The notes under the pieces: model-generated | What the model was told of the DNA's origin: nothing | Databases searched by the model: none | What the model saw: the letters and a program-made list of their open reading frames with translations, nothing else | Position numbers and translations under genes: made by a program | NCBI GenBank assembly: GCA_009667805.1 | Contig: CM019069.1 | Location: 92,663,204-92,727,203, forward strand | DNA from: Leptobrachium leishanense | Taxonomy: Eukaryota > Chordata > Amphibia > Anura > Megophryidae | Length of the DNA: 64,000 nucleotides | Direction: 5' to 3' | Shown here: piece by piece, positions 46,566 to 56,876 of the stretch | How the letters are laid out: each line of letters starts with the position of its first letter | Numbering within the stretch: the stretch's first letter is position 1

Positions 46566-47690
46566 TATAGTATATACAGTTGGGCAGATATAATATGCAC
46601 AGCCGGACAGTTATGTAAAGCTGGGCAGCTATAGGTATGTAGCTTTGGACAGATATAAGGGGTTATTTACAGAGATCCAAACTTGCCCCGAAAATGCAAT
46701 GGACAGTGAAATTCCCCATAGAGAAGCAATGGTTAATCTGTCCACAGAACACTGAACAGCAGTGAAACGTTGCTGAAATGCCCTGATGTTCGGTGCTTTA
46801 ATTCGGCAGGTTTAATCAGGTGAATCCCATAGGCTTCAATGTTAAAAATATTCCTGTTTTTATTCATATTTAATAAACCATTTATTCTTTTAATCTGCAG
46901 CAAAAAGTCTCTTTATATATTTTCTTTTAGGATTTTTTAGGCATTTTGTTTTTTTTTCACCAACATTTTCTTTCCCGTTTTTTTTTTAATAGCATTTTTT
47001 TCTGTAACAGAACTTTTTATTATTATTCATAGGACCTTATATGTCCCAGACATTTTCGGCCAATAGATTTTGGAAACAGCACTTCAAATTTAACACTTTC
47101 AATGGATTTTTTTAACCCCATTCGTCGGCTTGTCGGCTTTTTCCGGCAGCTGATCGTCGCTGTGTGCTGCAGATCGTCTGCTTTTTCTGTATGTGTTCGG
47201 CAGATTTGCAGTGGCTTATCAGAGTGGATCCATTCGATAATTTATCGGATCCGATAATTTCTGCGGATTAAAATGGGTTCCCAGTGGCTTATCAAATCTG
47301 ATCCGATAAGCCGCCGGACCCGCCGAAATTAACGGATCCGATAATTTATGCGGTTTTGCCGCATTTTCTTTTTTCTAAATTAGCGGTTTTGCGGTGGCTT
47401 TTCCCTGCACTTCATTCACCGCAGGGTTGGGGAATTTGATTCCCCGAACTACGGAGAATGAGAGAGCACCAAAACGTCGGTGACATTTCGGTGCTCTGTG
47501 AATAACGTTGATTGTGTATACAGTTGGGTGGATCCATGCATCCAGGCAGAGATAGTATATACAGCTGGGAAATTATATACAGCTGAACAGATATATAGAA
47601 TTTGGCAAATATATACAGTTAGTAAAATACAGGTATATACAGTTGGGCAGACATAGCACATACAAAATGGCAGATATATACACTCACCCT
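46566..47690. repeat. TATACAGTTGGGCAGA minisatellite split by a MITE
   Basis: Loose tandem units containing TATATACAGTTGGGCAGATA occur at 46566-46657 and again at 47511-47690. The family F element lies exactly between them, which indicates insertion into the array. Confidence 0.75.
46659..47506. mobile_element. MITE family F, copy inserted in a minisatellite
   Basis: Left GGGGTTATTTACAGAG; right, read inward, GTTATTCACAGAGCACCGAA. The interior matches family F (CAGGTGAATCCCATAGGCTT, GCAAAAAGTCTCTTTATATA). The interruption of the minisatellite supports the ends. Confidence 0.75.
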
Positions 47691-47899
47691 CACCAATGTG
47701 ACCCAGCCCGTATTGTTAATTCTGTCAGCACAGCAGTTAGTGTTGCCGTGTTGATAAGGCCTGGGTTTCTGGCACACATGAGATAGCTCTTTGTATGTAA
47801 TGTTCTTACCATTTACCCATACCAGTAGACTAGAAGAGAAGCAGATTTTATACTCAAAATGTTATTGCAATCCAAGAAAGCAATGTTTATATAATATAT

Positions 47900-48120
47900 C
47901 TAAAACAAAGAGAGTAACAGGCACACGCGAGTGAATATAAAAACAAATAATATTTATTACATTATTTAAAAAGTAACAGAGCGATGTTTCGGCTCTCCTG
48001 AATAGTAATACATATTTGTAAATAAGGAAGACCCAAGAGCGACGCTTGTTCCTGTGGATTGTATTTGGCCTAGCGAAGCACCGGACATGGGTGAAATGTG
48101 ATCCTGGAGTGCCAGAATAA
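47900..48120 (-). mobile_element. Penelope-type 3' end fragment with decayed hammerhead
   Basis: Minus strand: GGAGAGCCGAAACATCGCTC (47979-47998 region), then TAATAAATATTATTTG, the layout of PLE 3' ends. The CUGANGA box is damaged (TTCAGGA). No TSD was found. Confidence 0.4.
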
Positions 48121-48722
48121 CTGAGATTTACTAACCAAAAATAAGTTGTTTAGTCACTTTTTTTAGTAAACACAGCAACAAATCGCCTAAAATTATATTG
48201 CGCATTTTACTGATAGATAGACCTTTTTTCCTTTGCAAAAAACCAGCAAAACAACTTACATTGCCCAGTGGTAGCACAACCATAATTAGCTACCCTCTCT
48301 TGTTGAAATGTTGAGTTTGCACCCTTGAGACCTCTTTAAAAAAGCCTAGAAATGACCCAGTTAGTATGAAATGTGTGTAATTCTTTTATCGGCAACAATG
48401 CTCTCAGCAGTAACAATTCTCTTGGCTAAACCTTTCTTGTACTCATTAATCAATGACCCTTCAAGGAGCCTTGCTGTTTCCATTTATAGAAAAAAAAAGA
48501 ACCAGCTCTGATTCTGAAGATACTGAAGTTTATTAACATGAAGATCAATATATTAATTAAAAATCCAACAACATTGCCATCAAATGAGACATTAATCCAA
48601 CAAGAATTTATTTGCCTGTATTTTTCCCCCCAATAGAGCACAAGTTGGAAAATCCACATAGAACTTGTATTTAGAAACATAGCAGAAGTTGCACCTGAAA
48701 AAATCATATGCTGATTTCTGTT
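48121..48722. other. Unassigned spacer
   Basis: A 102-codon minus frame at 48758-48450 has no recognisable domain. Confidence 0.4.
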
Positions 48723-49261
48723 TAACCCCTTCACTACCAAGTGCTTTAAGTTGAACAAAATAATATCATAACATGTAGTTTAAACGTGGGATGCAAAGTT
48801 AACAATTAGACATACGGGGTTATTCATAGAGAGGTGAAAACCAGGAGAATGACTGGAGAAGTGAAAATTTTAGGTTAAAATAGCCAAACCAGAAAAATTC
48901 TCCCATTTATCTCACTTTACAAATCGGCCATTTGGTCTAGATTATGCAGAAGAAGAATCCATAAAGCGCATCCAACAGTGCAGTAATCAGTGGCATTAGC
49001 AAATGAGGGCTGTAAATTTGCTGTGTGCCAATAATAAAGTAGTCGACTACAAAAGATAAAAAACCGGGGGTCAGGCGTCTATAGCACCCAAAAAAGACAA
49101 TAAAAATACTTATCAGCTGCTGCTAGGATGATATAGTCCCATATGGTCATTCCAATCCACAGGGAGACTTGAATCCGGAGAAGCAAAAAAAGAGATCAAA
49201 CAGCGCTGCTGTAGCCAAGGTGCACTAGTGCCACCTCATTTATTAGAAAAGAGACCACACA

Positions 49262-49301
49262 TACAGACGTTTCAGGGATACAACCCTTTCCTCAGTGCAA
49301 A
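49262..49301 (-). ncRNA. Hammerhead-ribozyme-like motif, PLE2 left arm
   Basis: Inverse copy of the motif at 50512-50551, with the same core and stems. Confidence 0.55.
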
Positions 49302-49816
49302 GTGCCCCAATACATACAATACAGAGTATCCCCTTATATAGAGCAAAACAAACGTTTCTCTTAACTCCAGTTCATGGCACATATCCATGTCTACAGTGTA
49401 ATCACTGCAATGGTATTATTAAAGGTGACACATGTACTCACCCTTGTACGGGTGAAGGCATTAAACTTAAAGGTTTCTTTACTTGTCAATCAGATTTTGT
49501 GGTCTATTTTTTGAAGTGTCCTTGTGGTTTAGGGTATGTTGGTAAAACCACAAGACCCTTTAAGGACCGCATCTCAGAGCACAAAACCTCCATTCGCAGT
49601 CTTACATCTGATCTTCCTGTTGCTAGACACTTCCGAGAATTTAGACATAATGTCTCACAATTACGTTATCAAATTCTAGATAAGATTCTTCCCTTATCAC
49701 GGGGTGGTGATCGAGATAGGTTATTGTTACAAAGGGAGGCGAAATGGACGTATCTGTTGGATAAAGTGTCCCCTCATGGTCTCAATGAGAAGCTTGAGTG
49801 GCACTGTTTCCTATAG
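49295..49816 (+). CDS. PLE GIY-YIG endonuclease domain, open but lacking RT
   Basis: 173 open codons. From about residue 18 it matches PLE C-termini: Cys-rich TYPCLQCNHCNGIIKGD, GIY-YIG core DFVVYFLKCPCGLGYVGKTT followed by FKDRISEHKTSIR (with the Arg and Glu typical of the fold), and the conserved end SRGGDRDRLLLQREAKWTYL, SPHGLNEKLEWHCFL. The domain would nick DNA to prime reverse transcription. The first Met lies in the inverted arm, so the annotated start is probably an accident of 5' truncation; it is best read as the open 3' end of a longer RT-endonuclease ORF. No stop or frameshift in the domain. Confidence 0.85.
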   Translation: MQSAPIHTIQSIPLYRAKQTFLLTPVHGTYPCLQCNHCNGIIKGDTCTHPCTGEGIKLKGFFTCQSDFVVYFLKCPCGLGYVGKTTRPFKDRISEHKTSIRSLTSDLPVARHFREFRHNVSQLRYQILDKILPLSRGGDRDRLLLQREAKWTYLLDKVSPHGLNEKLEWHCFL

Positions 49817-50511
49817 CTGCGCCTATGAGGCATCTGCAGTTTAGGTGAGCTGTTTTTTCCTTCCCCCCTGTATCATGATCTTCCTCCCTACTTAACCACC
49901 TTATGTCATGTGTTGTGATTGTAGATCTGCTTCTTTTAGGACATATATTGTTCCTTTTGTTTTAATTAGATCATTAGCGTATGCTTTGTGGTTTATTTTA
50001 TGGTTTATTACACTTGTCACTTTGGTTGTTATCACTGCAAGGTTAGGCAAGGTTTTGATTTATCTCATTTTTACAGATTGGACCTGTGTTTTGGTCCTTC
50101 CAGACACCATGGAGATGTGGAGATCATTATGAGGAGTTTAAACCACATCATTGAGTTATTGTCCGCTGAATGTAAACACCATTTGAGGTTATCTATCTGC
50201 CGATTGGTTCTGAATTGCATGTGGGCACTGCGCGATCTTGCGCATGCGCGGTTCCGCTCTCGCCGGCTTCACGGGGCAGTCTTTGACCGGTGCTTGCTTC
50301 CTGTATCGATTGTCCGCCATTGTTGTAACGCCGGTTGGCGTTCTTAATTGCAGCATGGACCTATGTGACGTACCTATTACCTACAAACGGTATGAAAGTG
50401 TTAATGAATGATTATTTTATTCTCTCCATGATTGTGTGGAATTTCTGTACCGCCTACCCTGTGTATGTAATGTATATAAGGGGATACTCTGTATTGTATG
50501 TATTGGGGCAC

Positions 50512-50551
50512 TTTGCACTGAGGAAAGGGTTGTATCCCTGAAACGTCTGTA
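50512..50551 (+). ncRNA. Hammerhead-ribozyme-like motif, PLE2 right arm
   Basis: TTTGCA, CTGAGGA, helix II AGGG TTGTAT CCCT, GAA, ACGT (self-complementary helix III), C, then TGTA pairing with TGCA by three pairs and a wobble. Located about 40 bp before the element end, as reported for PLE pseudo-LTRs. Confidence 0.6.
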
Positions 50552-50861
50552 TGTGTGGTCTCTTTTCTAATAAATGAGGTGGCAATAATAAAGTAGTGAA
50601 GGAATCAACGTATCTGATAATAATACACTGTGGTGAGAATAAAACAATTGTCCTCCTAGAGGCAATTTAAGAACATCAAACACATAAAAAGTGGCAGTGT
50701 CAAACAATGGCTATAAGATAGCCTGTGCCAGATAATAGTCAATAAAGGTGACCGTGATGGTATCAATGGCGTGGAAAAAAAAAACCCACAGTTTGTTGAA
50801 AGTACATAATGCAAATCGTTTTCTCATTCTGCATATTTGCACTATTTTATGGACATTTAAG

Positions 50862-50902
50862 GCTGACTGATGAAGGCCTTGGTGGCCGAAATGCATCTCA
50901 GC
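50862..50902 (+). ncRNA. Hammerhead-ribozyme-like motif in the host inverted-repeat element
   Basis: GCTGA, CTGATGA, helix II GGCC TTGGT GGCC with one unpaired A, GAA, ATGCAT (self-complementary helix III), C, TCAGC. The flanking GCTGA and TCAGC pair perfectly (5 bp) as helix I. Confidence 0.7.
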
Positions 50903-51823
50903 GATATATATGTCCAACCTTTTATTCTTTATTAATAAATTCACATTTTAGCCCTTTACTGGCCAGCTGTGCTCCCACTCACTGCACATTGCACTTTGCA
51001 GCTACCCAGGAACGGAGGATTGGCGATCCAAGGGGTCAGAATATTCATTACAGAAGCACCTGATGCCCTTAAAGATACAGAGCTCCTATATTTGGTGAGT
51101 GTTGCTCCTACGGTCTCCTCCCTGTGATATACGGTGTCATACTATGGGAGCGTTGTCTCTGTGTTCCTTTTATCTCTCCTAAGTGACCTGTCCTACACCG
51201 AAAACGAAGGGCAGCGCCACCCTCTATTTGGCCAGAGGCCCATAATCCTAGGGCCAGGACCAAGTGTGGCTCTATTAAATGTGAGTTTCTGCCTTTACTC
51301 AGGAGGAGGGAAACTGAATTGTTTACTATTCTGCACTATAGGTCTATTTCTTGTTTCTGTTCTCTTTGAGAGATGTCGAGGGATGTAACCGCAAGCACCT
51401 TTTTTTCCATTTGCATTATGCACTTTCAATAAACGTTTTTTTTTTTCCACGCCAATGATACCATCATGGTCACCTTTATTGACTATTTCTGGCACAGGCT
51501 ATCTTATAGCCATTATTTGACACTGCCACTTTTTATGTGTTTGATGTTCTTAAATTGCTTCTAGGAGGACCATTGTTTTATTCTCACCACCGTGTATTAT
51601 TATCAGATACATTGATTCTGTCACTACTTTATTATTGGCACACAGCAAATTAATTTAATAGGAATTTACCATATCGCGCCAGCACTATTGCACCCCCTTT
51701 TTATATTTGGTATAGATTGTTCATTTTCCTGGCAATTCTCCTGGTTTTCACCTTTCTCTGAATAACCCTGATAGTGTAAAAGTAAATTTTGCACAGAAGA
51801 AAATAAAACAATGTAAATTTACT

Positions 51824-52401
51824 ACTCAACGACTACTGAAGGCAGTAGATAACGCACATTATCTCTGATATAATTCACATTAAAACATAACCTTTATTAT
51901 AATCACAAACAATTCTAAAAACAAGATGGTCATAAACCAACAATAAATATTAACAGGACAGGTCTGATAACCATAGACCATTCATTTACTACCACCAGGG
52001 TTTCTCACAAACCTCAAGTCCTAAAAATTCACTTGTTTCATACAGCAACAGTCTGTACACCAACCATCACTTGAACCGACCTAGTAATCATTCAAGGATA
52101 TCCTTCAGCATTTCAAAGTTTAGACCTATCAACTGGCTGATATATTCAATTGCATAAGGGTTGGGACCTGGCTAACATGCACCCGACGCGCGTTTCGCCG
52201 TCTGGTTCATCAGGAGTGCTTGCATTAATAAAGGTTATGTTTTAAAGTGAATTATATCAGAGATAATGTGCGTTATCTACTGCCTTCAGTAGTCATTGAG
52301 TAGTTTATCTTCAAGAGTTAAGTCCCCCGTGTACTCTGATTTGGTCTAAATGTGGGTCTGATGCAACAACCTATTACTGGTTTTCCAGTTTAGCTTTGCT
52401 T
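51824..52401 (-). mobile_element. Short hammerhead-bearing inverted-repeat element, 12-bp TSD
   Basis: TGTAAATTTACT at 51812-51823 and 52402-52413. Arms 51824-51900 and about 52226-52303 are inverted copies (GGCAGTAGATAACGCACATT and its inverse). About 98 bp lies beyond the right arm. A canonical hammerhead motif at 52179-52219 (minus). 578 bp, no ORF. Size, TSD length and ribozyme resemble retrozyme-like or PLE-derived non-autonomous elements. Confidence 0.8.
52179..52219 (-). ncRNA. Hammerhead ribozyme motif, canonical core
   Basis: Minus strand: GCACTC, CTGATGA, helix II CC AGAC GG, GAA, ACGCGCGT (self-complementary helix III), C, GGGTGC. Helix I GGGTGC/GCACTC pairs over 6 bp with one G-U. 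All invariant core bases are present. Confidence 0.75.
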
Positions 52402-53089
52402 TGTAAATTTACTCATTGTTAATTGTCATGTATTCATATTTCTTTTACAGAAATGTTGTTAGAATGTAAAATTCTAAACTTTAGAAAGTGTCCCTTATCT
52501 TGCATAATGTCACACAGGGTCTGCATTATCAGCATACAGGCAGTAATGGCCTTTGTGTCTGATCCAGTAAATGTGATGCAGGCTGATAATAAAATGTTCA
52601 GATCTCCCGCTTATAGGGATTTGTAATGAGGTTTTACCAATGCAGCTTCCAAAAAATACTAGAATAAAAAAATAATATTTGCATGTCCCTGCATAGTGTC
52701 TATGCCTGTGTATTGAAATCACAGTGACAGCTTGAATTTGTATTGTACAGGGATTTTTGATCGTTATTACCCCTTGAATCTTACCCCTGTACAGTAGTGA
52801 GTGACGCCGGACCTCCCCCTGTGTTCTACCTCCTCTCTAGTTATTGTAATGCAGCAGCAAGGTTTTTGAACTTTTTGGTACAGTGAGGTTTGGGGCCACT
52901 ATTTGTACCTGTTTGAACAATAAAAGAGAGGGAGAAGAGTGAATTTTTACAGTGAATTGTGTTTCTCTACACGGGCACCCTACTCCTGCCTTAAAAAGAT
53001 ATGCAAATGAGGTTTTGATATGCTGATTGCTTTTCAATGTATTACAAATGCAAAATCGAGTTAACGCGACTTTGGTAGTGAAAGGGTTA

Positions 53090-53480
53090 ATTATCAAATA
53101 TGTATATTCTTCTAAACATATAGATACGAATATGTGAATTTTAAAAAGGTTCAACAGAAATTAATACTGATCGTAAGATAGAAGTCATAGCCAATTATTA
53201 TAAACAAAATATTCCCAAATCTTGATGTTTATACCAAACGAAGAGGGTCAAGGATATTTCACATGAAAATTAAAACATCTGCAGACATCTATGTGTTAAT
53301 TTGCATAAGCCAGAATAATCATAATCACTATAAATTACTCTCTACTTTACTTGTCCACAAGGTAATGCCCAGCAATGGTAAAAGAAAAATATATTAACAG
53401 ACTTTTCAAAAGTATATAAATAATATAACCATTTTATACTGACAGCTATTCATTTGTGTCTTTGCTTGTTTTTGTTTCTA
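53090..53480. other. Spacer between TTAA-type copies A and B
   Basis: AT-rich, nothing recognised. Confidence 0.4.
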
Positions 53481-54117
53481 GTTAAACCTTTTAGCTCATT
53501 CACTGCCAAAAGCTTTTTGTTGAAAAAATATAACATTTAATTGAAACATAGGATTGGTGGGCAACAATTAAATATAGGATAATTGAATTAAACATAGGAA
53601 AAATTGCTCATTTTAAATTTTTCATGTATTTGTTTATCCGGTACAGAAATATTGCTGAGATGAAAGGGTCTAAACTCTAGATGGTATCTTTTATCTCGTA
53701 CAATTTCAAACAGGGTCTGCAGTGATAGCAAACAGGCTGAAATGGCACTTTGTGTCAAACCCAGTAAATGTGACAAAGAAAGATAGTAAAAAGGTGAGAT
53801 ATCCCTAATTTTGGGAATGTGTAGTGATCATAATAAGATTATTAGCAATGCAGCTTTCAAAAAGTACCAATAGAATATAAAAATAATATCCATATGTGAC
53901 ATTATGCTTGTACATGAAAAACATACAGGACCACGTTGTATTTGTACTGTACAAGGATTTTCTGTAGTTATAACCACCTGAATTTTATCTCTGTATAGTA
54001 GTGAATGACCCAGAGATCTCTCTCTATTCTGTCCTCTCTCTGGCTATTGTACTGCAACAGTAAAGTTTGTTGAGCTTTTTGTTACAGTGATGGTTGGGGG
54101 TTGCTTCTTGTGGCTTC
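53481..54117. mobile_element. TTAA-type element, copy B, right end missing
   Basis: GTTAAACCTTTTAGCTCATT starts a copy whose body aligns with A (GGGTCTGCAGTGATAGCAAA; CTGTATAGTAGTGAATGAC). The right third is missing and copy C begins at once. Confidence 0.7.
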
Positions 54118-54727
54118 TTAACCCCTTAACAATGAAATATAGGGTAAAATAGAAAGTTTCACACAGTAATTGTTATTCTGAGATAGTTTAAAACTAAAAT
54201 AATGTTAATTTGTTCTTTTTAAATTTTTCATCGATTTGTTTATCCTTTACAGAAATATTGTTGAAATATAAGATTCTAAATTGTAGATGTGTCCTTTATC
54301 TTACCAATTTCAAATGGGGTCGATATTATTATCATAGAGGCAGAAAGGACCTTTGTGGTAGATAAGGTAACTGTGGTAAAGATTAGAGATGTGCATTCGT
54401 TTCGGAAAAATTCAGGATTTGGAACGAAACTTGATAATTCGTAGTTCGGAAGTACTTCCGAATAACAAATCGATATGATACGAATTCGAAACGAAACGGT
54501 ATATAACAAATGTATTTTGTTTTACACTGTGTCATCATCATAAAAGAAAAATTTGAATAATTGATATCAACTATCGAATTTGAAATGAACTATCAAATTG
54601 ATATCAACTATCGAATTTGAAATGAACTATCAAATTGATCTTAACTTACAATACAAGCAATAGTCAGCAAAGCACTTTATGAAACAAATTAATCTTGTTT
54701 CACTGCTTAATTTGACTCAAACACTAA

Positions 54728-56069
54728 GGGCGCTATTACACTCTTCGCGCAAACATTAACGCGTGCGCAAAAACGCATTAACGAGAGGGGCAAAACCCTT
54801 CGCGCAAGAACGTCGTATTACAATGTCCGCACAAAAAATGCGCGTTAACGTCTACCGCTGGTGAACCTGCGCGAACCCTTTGCGAGCGTAATGAACGTTG
54901 CGCGTCCTATACTTAACATTGTGAGCGCAAATGCGTTTGTGCGCTGGTACGCGGATGGTATTACAATCTGTGCGCAAATTTTAACAGACAACGTTTGCGC
55001 GCATAATTTTAACGTCTTTGAAAAGCTGGTGGTAACTGCAAATCTGAACGTCCTGGCCGAAACCAAATACACCAGCCCGAAAAAAAAAAAACAGCGCGGT
55101 ATAGTTACACATTCTACGCATACCCAAACAATAAAATTGAGAGGTTGTGTGTGTTTTTATTATTGCTGCAGCATATATACTCAGATTGTTTTTAGCAGAC
55201 GCAAAAACCTAACGTGAGACAATTGTGGTTCTTAAAGGGATACTCTAGGCAACATGATCACCTAAGCTTTTTTAGGTGGTCATGATGCCCTGAGTATTCC
55301 CCTGCCTGTCCCCCCTCCCTCCACTCAGCAGATAAGCTGAAAAAGCTGAAAACAGCTGAGAGAGGCGGAGGATTTTACTCCGCCCTCCCAGCTGTCATTC
55401 AGCAGAGCGGGATTCAGATTTCCTGCTTCTGCCGACTATTGCCGAGTAGGAGACGTCATCGCGCTTTCAGCGCGTTGACGTCTCCAACTCGCCGCAGTAG
55501 CTGGCGGCAGCCTGAGGATTAGTGTTGCGCGCATCCTCTTGTGCGCAACACTAATCCTCAGCAGATGGAGCCGGGAGGAAGCCTGCCGATTGGCTGGTTT
55601 ACGTGAGAGGCGCGCATGCGCGCTTCTCACGTAAACCAGAAGGCAACTGAAAGCAAGAAGGACGGGAGCGGAAGAGGAGGGAGGTGAGTATAAAAAAAAA
55701 AAAGGCGTCGCTGGAAACAAGTGGATTTTAGGGTAAGTATTACAGTTACAAAAAAAAAATCCCTACCTAGTTAGTGAGGAATAGGTATAGGGTAATGTTA
55801 AAAAACGGGGGGGGATTTTTGATTAGAGTGTTCCTTTAATTCAGATTGGCTGAATCGTGTGAAAAAACAGTCTGTCCACCGATTTCTGCGCACAGCGTTA
55901 ATGTGCGCGTGTTTTTGCGCGTCTTTTTTACACGCAATATTTTTTGACGGATGAAAAATGCGCTCGGATTGTGATACCAGCGTTAATTTACGCGCGTTAA
56001 CGTTTAACGCCGCGAGGCAAAAAAATTGCACTGCCCGTCCACTTTTGCGCAAAGAATGTAATAGAGCCC
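54728..56069. mobile_element. PIF/Harbinger-like MITE (family H), TAA TSD, inside the hAT-like element
   Basis: Left GGGCGCTATTACACTCTTCG; right, read inward, GGGCTCTATTACATTCTTTG. TAA at 54725-54727 and 56070-56072. 3-bp TWA duplications with GGG ends fit PIF/Harbinger. The body matches 10527-11228. Interrupted by a TTAA-target element at 55236-55835. Confidence 0.9.
55236..55835. mobile_element. TTAA-target element (piggyBac/Kolobok type), innermost of the nest
   Basis: TTAA at 55232-55235 and 55836-55839. Ends AGGGATACTCTAGGC and, read inward, AGGAACACTCTAATC. Comparison with the uninterrupted family H copy (GGTTCTTAGTGCTGATTGGC near 10990) shows the empty site. 600 bp. The interior has a perfect hairpin pair around 55525-55560 (GTTGCGCGCATCCTC arms region) and 55595-55640 (GGTTTACGTGAGA arms). 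Confidence 0.9.
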
Positions 56070-56876
56070 TAAATCTGTGACACAGCTTAATATTTAACCC
56101 TAGCTTTTCTTTTAACAGCAAAATTTGATTAATTCGGGTTTTATTTAGTTAGCCAAAATTCGAACTGATATCAACTATCAAATTGATATATGAAATTCGA
56201 ATCGATTCGAAATTTCAAATCGATCCAAAAAGAAACAAAACGAAATACGAAACGAAATTAGTTACAAAATTTCGAAAACTAAATTATTTAAAAATGTAAC
56301 GAAACAAGACTAAACAAAATTAATTTTTCAGCCATGCACATCCCTAATAAAGATAAATAATAAAAATGGGGAGATCTCCTGATTATAGGGATTTATAGTG
56401 ATCATAATGAGATTAGCAACGCAGCTTCCAGAAAATACCAATAGAATATAGAAATAATATCTGTATGTAACATAATGCCTGTATTTTGGAAATTGCGGTA
56501 ACACCTTGTATCTGTACTGTACAGGTATTTTCAGTCATTATAGTCCTTCTGAATCTTATCCCTGTACAGCAGTGAGTGACCCCAGAGGGCTCCCTGTTTT
56601 CTGCCCTCTACCTGGCAGCTGTAATGCAGCAATAACCTATTTGAACTTTTTTGTGACAGTGAGGTTTAGGGCTGCTATATGCAAATGGTGTTATGTCTCT
56701 CCAGGGAAATTGGAGAGACATAAAACAGAGGATTTTGTTTCTCCACAGGGGACAGGCTAATTTTGCTTTGAGACGGTGTGAAAATGGTCTTTTGATATGC
56801 TAATGAGTGTCTTTTCAATGCATCACATTGTAAAATTGAGATAACTCGATTTTGGATGTGAAAGGGTTAACAGTAA

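Larger units (their letters stand above)
49044..50582 (+). mobile_element. Penelope-like element 2 (PLE2), 5'-truncated, 15-bp TSD
   Basis: Flanked by CAATAATAAAGTAGT at 49029-49043 and 50583-50597, exact. It holds an intact GIY-YIG domain ORF and inverted ends: 49226-49345 is the inverse of 50465-50582. As in PLE1, the left inverted arm runs on (about 180 bp) past the point where the right arm stops. RT is absent. Confidence 0.9.
48944..51704. mobile_element. Inverted-repeat hammerhead element, host of PLE2, 14-bp TSD
   Basis: Duplicated target ATTTGGTCTAGATT (48930-48943) and ATTTGGTATAGATT (51705-51718), 13 of 14 identical. After removing PLE2, the left arm (49016-49043 joined to 50598-50830) is an inverted copy of 51405-51652: AATTTGCTGTGTGCCAATAA and its inverse; CTATAAGATAGCCTGTGCCA and its inverse. 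A well-formed hammerhead motif (50862-50902) lies between the arms. No significant ORF. Length without PLE2 is about 1.2 kb. Confidence 0.8.
48816..51770. mobile_element. MITE family M, copy 2, split by a nested insertion
   Basis: The left part 48816-48943 and right part 51705-51770 together match the 181-bp MITE at 1640-1820. The split carries a 14-bp duplication. Confidence 0.88.
48723..53089. mobile_element. TTAA-type element, copy A, carrying nested insertions
   Basis: Left TTTAACCCCTTCACTACCAA; right GGTAGTGAAAGGGTTAA at about 53073-53089, i.e. inverted ends with TTAA. The body between insertions matches copies B and C (for example GGGTCTGCATTATCAGCATA; GTACAGTAGTGAGTGAC). It is interrupted by MITE M (48816-51770) and by a hammerhead element (51824-52401). 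Non-autonomous. Confidence 0.75.
54384..56346. mobile_element. hAT-like element (TAGAGATGTGC family), 8-bp TSD, inside copy C
   Basis: Left TAGAGATGTGCATTCGTTTC; right, read inward, TAGGGATGTGCATGGC. TSDs GTAAAGAT (54376-54383) and ATAAAGAT (56347-56354), 7 of 8. Subterminal words of the ATCGAATTTGAAAT and GAAACGAAA types. Contains the Harbinger-like element at 54728-56069. Confidence 0.88.
54118..56868. mobile_element. TTAA-type element, copy C, carrying nested insertions
   Basis: Starts CTTAACCCCTTAACAATG; ends GGATGTGAAAGGGTTAA at about 56852-56868. The body is split at 54383/56347 by a hAT-like element. Flanking body parts align with A and B. Confidence 0.75.

Noticed and set aside
46309..46593. 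94-codon plus-strand ORF
   Set aside because: AT-rich, no motif, no conserved neighbour.
47979..48004. Functional hammerhead in the PLE-type fragment
   Set aside because: The CUGANGA box is damaged; only the GAAAC side is conserved.
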